Source: JAAXGX01 sp965203565 (GTDB lineage Bacteria > Acidobacteriota > Vicinamibacteria > Vicinamibacterales > UBA8438). From it: 64,000 bases of DNA. The position numbers and the translations under genes are program-made. The DNA lies in assembly GCA_965203565.1 (NCBI GenBank), contig OZ241896.1, positions 2,604,001 to 2,668,000 on the forward strand. Direction: 5' to 3'. A model generated the notes under the pieces. It saw nothing but the letters and a program-made list of their open reading frames with translations, was not told the origin of the DNA and did no database searches. The first letter of the stretch is position 1. The number at the start of each line of letters is the position of its first letter. Below are positions 58,852-64,000 of this stretch, piece after piece.

Positions 58852-60156
58852 TCACCGGGCCGGGGGCGGGAACGTCCAGAGCGCCGGCGCGAACGCCGCC
58901 AGGTCGCCGGCGATTCCCGGGTTCGGTTCAAGGCCGAGCAGGTGGGCGACGAGCGGATAGACGTGGATCGCCTCGACCGGCGGCAGCGTGATTCCTTGCG
59001 CGATTCCCGGTCCGGCCGCCAGGAAGATCCCGCGCATCTCCGGCATGCGCGGGTCCCATCCGTGCATGCCGGCCAGCGGCGGGGCGGCGCCGCGCATCCG
59101 GACGAAGCCGGCGCCGTCCGGGACCACCACCACGTCGCCCATCCGGGCGGAGCCGCGGGCGTGCAGCGCCGCAGGGAGCTCCTCCCGCAGGTAGGCGCGG
59201 GCATGGGTCAGCCGTTCGTTCAGCGCGTCGCGCAGCGCGCGGCTCCGTTCGGGGCCGCCGACGTACAGGAGGATCGACGGCCCGGCGGCTATGCGCCGCA
59301 CGCCGGCCAACTCGGCGATCTCCGGCAGCACCGTCAGCCGCGCCGGGTCGGGGGCGGCCATCCCGTGGTCGGACACCACGATCAGCCCGATCCGTTCGGC
59401 GTGCGGCAGGGCGTCGACGCCGTCGAGGAGCCGTCCCAGCAGCCGGTCGGCCGCCTCGACGCTGCGGCGCATCCCCGGCGCATCCGGCCCCAGGGCGTGG
59501 CCGGCGCCGTCGACCAGCGAGAAGTAGAGCGTCACGAGGTGGGGACGGTTTGCGGGAGGGAGCGTCAGCCACTCGATCACCGTCTCGACCCGGGCGAGGT
59601 TCGACAGTCCGCGGTCATAGCGGCGCCAGTGGGTCGGCCGGACGCCGCCGACGGCGGCTTCGGCGCCCGGAAAGAACATCGCCGCCGCGACCAGTCCCTG
59701 CGTTTCGGCGGTGACCCAGATCGGCTCGCCTCCCCACCACGACCCGTCCTCGACCTGCTCCCGATCGCGGTAGTCGAACGTCTCGCCGCGCACCGGGTCG
59801 TGGAAGCGGTTGCCGACGATGCCGTGCGCCTCCGGATGCATCCCGGTCGCGATCGTGTAGTGTCCGGGGAACGTCATCGACGGGAAGACGGCGACCAACC
59901 CTTCGGCGATGGCGCCGCGCGCGGCGAGCGCGTCGAAATTCGGGGTGCCGAAACGGTCGAGGTAGTCGGCGCGGAATCCGTCGAACGAGACGAGCACGAC
60001 GTACGGCCGATCGCGCGCCGCCGGGTGGTTGACGCCTCCGGTGGCGGAGCGGACGGCCTCGGTTCCGGCCGGGGAGGGCGCCGCGCACGCCGATCCGCAG
60101 ATCAGGATCGGTGCGGCGAGGAGACAGGAAACGAACGATGCAGCGCGTCGTGCCAC
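58852..60156 (-). CDS. alkaline-phosphatase-like lipoprotein, ectonucleotide pyrophosphatase/phosphodiesterase family
   Basis: 434 residues from a GTG. A short hydrophobic leader ends in a lipobox-like GSAC, so it is probably a lipoprotein. The metal and nucleophile motif is VSFDGFRADYLDRFGTPNF (first Asp ligand, then the Thr of FPSMTFPGHYTIATGMHPE as nucleophile), with VDGAGHALGPDAPG (His ligand) and VVSDHGM (Asp-His ligands). The set matches nucleotide pyrophosphatase/phosphodiesterases. It may cleave nucleotides or phospholipids outside the cytoplasm. 66 bases separate its start from element copy G. Confidence 0.88.
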   Translation of the reverse strand: MARRAASFVSCLLAAPILICGSACAAPSPAGTEAVRSATGGVNHPAARDRPYVVLVSFDGFRADYLDRFGTPNFDALAARGAIAEGLVAVFPSMTFPGHYTIATGMHPEAHGIVGNRFHDPVRGETFDYRDREQVEDGSWWGGEPIWVTAETQGLVAAAMFFPGAEAAVGGVRPTHWRRYDRGLSNLARVETVIEWLTLPPANRPHLVTLYFSLVDGAGHALGPDAPGMRRSVEAADRLLGRLLDGVDALPHAERIGLIVVSDHGMAAPDPARLTVLPEIAELAGVRRIAAGPSILLYVGGPERSRALRDALNERLTHARAYLREELPAALHARGSARMGDVVVVPDGAGFVRMRGAAPPLAGMHGWDPRMPEMRGIFLAAGPGIAQGITLPPVEAIHVYPLVAHLLGLEPNPGIAGDLAAFAPALWTFPPPAR

Positions 60157-60221
60157 CCGTCGCCGATCATATCGGACGGTTGCGGGAGGCTCCCCTCCCG
60201 GGTTACGCTCCGAAGCTGAAC

Positions 60222-60377
60222 AGCCCGTGGTGGAACCCCGCGTCGCACCGAGAGCGGTGAGGCGCCCGCCTGACAAGGCGTGAGGAGGGCGCATATTGGG
60301 CATACGCAACCGACGAACAACGCCGTCAGGCGGGATGCATCGCCGCTCGAATGCAGCGGGGACCTCCGCCACGGGCT
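60222..60377 (+). repeat. 156-bp dispersed element, copy G (full)
   Basis: Near-identical to copies A and D, with both terminal inverted repeats. It lies between the divergent phosphodiesterase and NHL genes, so promoters of either may overlap it. Confidence 0.88.
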
Positions 60378-60399
60378 GTGAAGAGTGGAGGGGCCTGAC

Positions 60400-61533
60400 A
60401 TGCCGCTGCTGAATCGGTCGTTCGTCGCGTTCCTCGCCGGCCTTGCGGCCGTCCTGCCGGGGCCGGATCGGCTCCGGGCGCAGCAGCCGTCCGGCTTCCC
60501 GCAGTTCTTCGCGCCGGTGGTCGTCGATCCGGCGGCGAGCCCGCTGCCGAATCCTGTCTCCACCATCATCAAGGACTGGGGGCGGCTGCCCGGCGGGCGC
60601 GAGTGGGGCTCGACGGCCGGCGTCGACATCGGCCCGGACGGGCATGTCTGGGCCTACGACCGTTGCGGCGACCTCGGCCTGCGGGGCGGCTGCGTCGACT
60701 CGGACGTCGATCCGATCCTGAAGTTCGACCGGCGCACCGGGGAGTTGCTGACGGCGTTCGGCAAGGGGCTGTTCGTGGTGCCGCACGGCCTCCACGTCGA
60801 CCGCGACGGCAACGTCTGGGTGACCGACTTCGCGGGCGACGCAGCCGGCGCGAAGGGTCACCAGGTGATCAAGTTCAGCCCGGACGGAGAGGTGCTGATG
60901 CGGCTCGGCCAGGCGGGGGTCGCCGGGAGCGGTCCCGACGCCTTCAACCAGCCGTGCGACGTGATCACCGCGCCGAACGGCGACGTCTTCGTCGCCGACG
61001 GCCACAGCGGGCAGCATCCCGAACCGCCCGCCGGCGCCACCGGCCGGATCATGAAGTTCACCGCCGACGGCCGGTTCGTCAAGGAGTGGGGCCGGATCGG
61101 CTCGGCGCCCGGCGAGTTCCGGACGCCCCACGCGCTGGCGTTCGACTCGCAGGGACGGTTGTTCGTCGCCGATCGCGGGAACCATCGGATCCAGATCTTC
61201 GACCAGGAGGGGAACTACCTCGATTCGTACTACCAGTTCGGCCGGGTGAGCGGCCTGTTCATCACCGCTGACGACATGCTGTACGCAATCGACTCCGAGT
61301 CGGACCAGGTGCGTCACCCCAACTGGCGGAACGGCGTCCGGATAGGGCGCGCCTCGAAAGATGCGGTCACCGCGTTCATCCCGCCGCACTTCGCCGACAC
61401 CCGCCTGCTGGGCGCTGCCGGCGAGGGGGTGGCGGTCGACCCGGACGGCGACGTGTACGCCGCGGAAGGACCGAACTCCCGCCGCGCGGCGGAGGGCGGC
61501 CTGACGAAATACGTCCGGAGGACCGGATCGTGA
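60400..61533 (+). CDS. secreted NHL-repeat (beta-propeller) protein
   Basis: 377 residues with a signal peptide (about 1-27, ending RAQ) and a ribosome site GGAGGGG (60387-60393) that selects the ATG at 60400. NHL repeats are clear: STAGVDIGPDGHVWAYD, VPHGLHVDRDGNVWVTD, FNQPCDVITAPNGDVFVAD and TPHALAFDSQGRLFVAD. They build a propeller of about five to six blades. It resembles peptidylglycine alpha-amidating lyase-type propellers, but the catalytic residues were not checked. Its stop overlaps the PQQ-dehydrogenase start (GTGA). Confidence 0.88.
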   Translation: MPLLNRSFVAFLAGLAAVLPGPDRLRAQQPSGFPQFFAPVVVDPAASPLPNPVSTIIKDWGRLPGGREWGSTAGVDIGPDGHVWAYDRCGDLGLRGGCVDSDVDPILKFDRRTGELLTAFGKGLFVVPHGLHVDRDGNVWVTDFAGDAAGAKGHQVIKFSPDGEVLMRLGQAGVAGSGPDAFNQPCDVITAPNGDVFVADGHSGQHPEPPAGATGRIMKFTADGRFVKEWGRIGSAPGEFRTPHALAFDSQGRLFVADRGNHRIQIFDQEGNYLDSYYQFGRVSGLFITADDMLYAIDSESDQVRHPNWRNGVRIGRASKDAVTAFIPPHFADTRLLGAAGEGVAVDPDGDVYAAEGPNSRRAAEGGLTKYVRRTGS

Positions 61534-63581
61534 CCGGCCGTCCGCGGGCGGAGACGCTGCGCCGCGGGCTGGCGATCGCAACCCTCCTGTCAGCCGGCGC
61601 CGCGTCGGCCGTCGCCCAGGACCGCGGCAGCCCGGCGGGCGAATGGCGGCACCAGAGCGGCGACGCCTGGGGCACGCGCTATTCGCCGCTCACCCGGATC
61701 GACGCCGGCAACTTCGAGGACCTGGAGGTGGCGTGGGTCTGGCGGGGCGACAACTTCAGCCGGCGCCCGTACTACCTGTCGCGCGCGACGCCGAGCTACG
61801 TCGACGGCGTCCTGTACACCGTCGCCGGCTACCGCCGCACGGTCGTCGCCATCGACCCGGCTACCGGCGAGACGCTCTGGACGTACCGCGAGCCGAGCAC
61901 CCGGCGCTGGGAGGAGTCGATGCGCGCCGGGTACGGCAAGGGGGTCGCGTACGCCCGGGTCGACGGCCGGGGCGTCGTCTACGTCGTGACGCCGGCGTTC
62001 TTCCTGCACGCGCTCGATGCGAAGACCGGCCGGCATCTCGAAGGGTTCGGCGGCCCGGTCGGCGTCCCGGGCTTTCCGGAGACCGGCGTGGTCGACCTGC
62101 TGGCCGACCTCGGCTACCCGTTCGACCCCGAGAGCGGGATCCCGATGGAGATCGGCTACATCACCAGCTCGTCGCCGCCGATCGTCGTCAACGGCGCGGT
62201 CGTGGTGGGCAACGCCCACGAGCAGGGATACCACCAGACGCGGATCGAGAACGTCCCCGGCCACATCCTGGCGTACGACGCCCGGACCGGCGCGCACAAG
62301 TGGAAGTTCAACGTCATCCCGCAGTCGGAGAGCGAATTCGGCTTCGACACCTGGGAGAACGACGCCTGGCGGTGGACGGGCGACGTCTCGTCGTGGGCCC
62401 CGCTCTCGGCCGACCTCGATCGCGGCATCGTCTACGTCCCGACGAACGCGCCGACGATCGACTACTACGGCGGGTTCCGGCCGGGCGACAACCTGTTCGC
62501 GGACAGCGTCGTCGCGCTCGACGTGGAGACCGGGCGCCGGCTGTGGCACTTCCAGGTGGACCACCATCCGATCTGGAACTACGAGATCGCGAACGCGCCG
62601 ATCCTGGCCGACGTCACGGTCGGCGGCCGGGAGGTCCCGATGCTCGTCCAGACGACGAAGCAGGGGTTGACGTTCGCCTTCGACCGGGTGACCGGCGAAC
62701 CGGTCTGGCCGATCGAGGAGCGCCCGGTTCCCCGGTCGCTCGTGCCCGGCGAACGGCTCTCGCCGACCCAGCCGTTCCCGACGCATCCGGCGCCGCTCAA
62801 CCCGCTCGGGCTGAGCGAGGACGACCTGATCGACTTCACCCCGGCGCTCCGGCGGGAAGCGATCGCTATCACGCGGCAGTACCGGATCGGCGGGCCGTAC
62901 ATGCCGCCGCTGCCGGAGAACCACACCGAGCCTGTCAAGGGCTGGATCGCCTGCTCGGGCGGGATCAACATCACGCACCCGGCGGTGCTCGATCCGGAGA
63001 CCGGCGTCCTGTACCAGGCGTCGGGCCCGAGCTGCTCCGGCCGGAACGTCCAGCCGGGCGCGAAGGTCGACGCGCCGGACCACGCCTGCACGTCCGATTC
63101 GGGGCGCTGCGCCACGACCGGCGTGACCGTGTCGGACTGGGTCAGCGGCGGCGGCGTCGGCTGGGGCGGCCCGCAGGGCCTCCCGATCCACAAGCCGCCC
63201 TGGAGCAAGATCACGGCGATCGACATGAACACCGGCGATCGCGTCTGGGAAGTCCCGGTCGGCCGGGCGTCGGAGCGGATCGTCGATCATCCGGCGCTGC
63301 GCGATCTCGATCTCGACCCCGAGGCTGTCGGCGGCCGGGGCCGGGCGGTGATGATGGTCACCGGCAGCCTGCTGTTCGCCACCGAGGGGATGAACGAGCG
63401 GCCGGTGCTCGGCGCCCACGACAAGGCGACGGGACGGAAGATCGGGACGGTCGCGCTGCCGGCGCCGGGCCAGTACGGCATGATGACCTATCTGCACGAG
63501 GGCCGGCAGTTCGTCGTCGTGCAGATCGGCGAGGGCGGTAAGTTCCCCGGCTCGCTGGCGGCGCTCGCCCTGCCGCAGTAG
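61530..63581 (+). CDS. PQQ-dependent dehydrogenase (quinoprotein)
   Basis: 683 residues from a GTG, with a signal peptide (about 1-29, ending AVAQ). Eight-bladed quinoprotein propeller: VAIDPATGETLWTY, YDARTGAHKWKFNV, VALDVETGRRLWHF and TAIDMNTGDRVWEV are the W-motif repeats (pattern D-x-x-T-G-x-x-x-W). The core WAPLSADLDRGIVYVPT is also typical. It oxidises an alcohol or sugar in the periplasm. No fused cytochrome c domain is present. It is coupled to the NHL gene by a 4-base overlap. Confidence 0.92.
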   Translation: MTGRPRAETLRRGLAIATLLSAGAASAVAQDRGSPAGEWRHQSGDAWGTRYSPLTRIDAGNFEDLEVAWVWRGDNFSRRPYYLSRATPSYVDGVLYTVAGYRRTVVAIDPATGETLWTYREPSTRRWEESMRAGYGKGVAYARVDGRGVVYVVTPAFFLHALDAKTGRHLEGFGGPVGVPGFPETGVVDLLADLGYPFDPESGIPMEIGYITSSSPPIVVNGAVVVGNAHEQGYHQTRIENVPGHILAYDARTGAHKWKFNVIPQSESEFGFDTWENDAWRWTGDVSSWAPLSADLDRGIVYVPTNAPTIDYYGGFRPGDNLFADSVVALDVETGRRLWHFQVDHHPIWNYEIANAPILADVTVGGREVPMLVQTTKQGLTFAFDRVTGEPVWPIEERPVPRSLVPGERLSPTQPFPTHPAPLNPLGLSEDDLIDFTPALRREAIAITRQYRIGGPYMPPLPENHTEPVKGWIACSGGINITHPAVLDPETGVLYQASGPSCSGRNVQPGAKVDAPDHACTSDSGRCATTGVTVSDWVSGGGVGWGGPQGLPIHKPPWSKITAIDMNTGDRVWEVPVGRASERIVDHPALRDLDLDPEAVGGRGRAVMMVTGSLLFATEGMNERPVLGAHDKATGRKIGTVALPAPGQYGMMTYLHEGRQFVVVQIGEGGKFPGSLAALALPQ

Positions 63582-63594
63582 GCGGCCGACCCTG

Positions 63595-63999
63595 CTACCC
63601 GGCTGTGTCGAGCCTCCGGAGCACGCCGGCCGCGCGGAGGTTCGCCATCTGCCCGCGTATCCACGACTGACGCGAGCGCACGTAGGCGGACGGCCGGTCG
63701 ACGCGCAGCACCGACGGGTTCGGCAGCACGGCGGCGAGGAGCGCCGCCTCGTCCGCGGTGAGGGCGGCGGGGGCCTTCGCGAAGAACCGCGCGCTCGCCG
63801 CGCCGACCCCGAACACCCCTTCGCCGAACTCCGCGACGTTCAGGTACACCTCCAGGATGCGGCGCTTGCTCCACAGCAGCTCGATCTCGACGGTGACGGC
63901 GGCTTCGAGTCCCTTGCGGAAGAAGCTCCGCCCCGGCCAGAGGAACAGGTTCTTGGACACCTGCTGGGAGAGGGTGCTGGCGCCGCGCAGCGCGCCGCC
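63595..63999 (-). CDS. mtgA: monofunctional peptidoglycan glycosyltransferase MtgA, C-terminal part, partial at right edge
   Basis: The frame is open to the right edge. Visible are GASTLSQQVSKNLFLWPGRS at the edge (the family's TQQ-type block), then EIELLWSKRRILEVYLNVAEFG, VFGVGAASARFFAKAPAAL and AALLAAVLPNP. These are the GT51 motifs after the catalytic glutamate region, with the conserved EVYLN and G-x-G segments. The enzyme polymerises lipid II into glycan strands. It ends at 63595, close to the convergent PQQ-dehydrogenase gene. Confidence 0.92.
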   Translation of the reverse strand, partial: GGALRGASTLSQQVSKNLFLWPGRSFFRKGLEAAVTVEIELLWSKRRILEVYLNVAEFGEGVFGVGAASARFFAKAPAALTADEAALLAAVLPNPSVLRVDRPSAYVRSRQSWIRGQMANLRAAGVLRRLDTAG

Positions 64000-64000
64000 G

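Overview
This is a high-GC bacterial chromosome segment (estimated by eye at about 70% GC or slightly below; not computed). The gene content suits an Acidobacteriota lineage, perhaps Vicinamibacteria-like. Pointers are the DUF5916 outer-membrane protein, the carboxypeptidase-regulatory/cupredoxin-like exported protein, the GMC oxidoreductase with a gluconate-2-dehydrogenase subunit-3 partner, a PQQ dehydrogenase beside an NHL protein, HpnE, and many secreted proteins. The taxonomic call is inference; no rRNA or tRNA gene was seen.

Layout. 1-3.7 kb: the C-terminal part of an Eco57I/PglX-like DNA methyltransferase, visibly poorer in GC, then a giant-repeat RTX protein. 4.1-19.4 kb: housekeeping core with def, a Uma2-family gene inserted between duplicated def/thiI ends, thiI, hpnE, a cobalamin adenosyltransferase, ygfZ, an alpha/beta hydrolase, an FHA protein, a degenerate LDH/MDH-like protein, lipB plus a lipoylated E2, HU, queF, and frdDCBA. 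19.5-21.7 kb: a merR gene and a vapBC module bracketed by copies of a 156-bp dispersed element. 21.9-24.2 kb: thiO and a Na/Pi symporter. 24.2-29.5 kb: an immunity-like island holding a NACHT/STAND ATPase overlapping a NYN-type nuclease gene, a second vapBC, and an OLD-type ATPase-TOPRIM gene that has lost its ATP-binding N-terminus. A perfect 27-bp direct repeat marks both ends.

29.5-33.9 kb: a tightly overlapping five-gene operon (dehydrogenase, PTPS-like enzyme, glycosyltransferase, methyltransferase, flippase-like membrane protein) that looks like a modified pterin or glycolipid pathway of unknown product. 34-46.5 kb: a uridine-kinase-like gene, a PAS-GAF sensor, lacD, ggt, a ferritin-like protein, ettA, an MsbA-like exporter, dinB and rsgA. 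46.5-48.5 kb: a graveyard of truncated defence and toxin genes (VapC, DUF262, AlbA_2, ATPase and epimerase fragments) beside an intact HEPN-MNT module. 48.9-64 kb: GMC oxidoreductase pair, DUF5916 protein, sugar isomerase plus Gfo/Idh/MocA oxidoreductase, a heptose-type kinase and SIS isomerase around a glycosyltransferase, a nucleotide pyrophosphatase-like lipoprotein, an NHL plus PQQ dehydrogenase pair, and the start of mtgA at the right edge.

The accessory part is tied together by dispersed repeats. A 156-bp element with terminal inverted repeats occurs in at least four full and several broken copies, and three shorter repeat pairs sit exactly at gene truncations or insert edges. The best candidate for an undescribed system is the NYN nuclease-NACHT ATPase pair at 24.2-27.1 kb.
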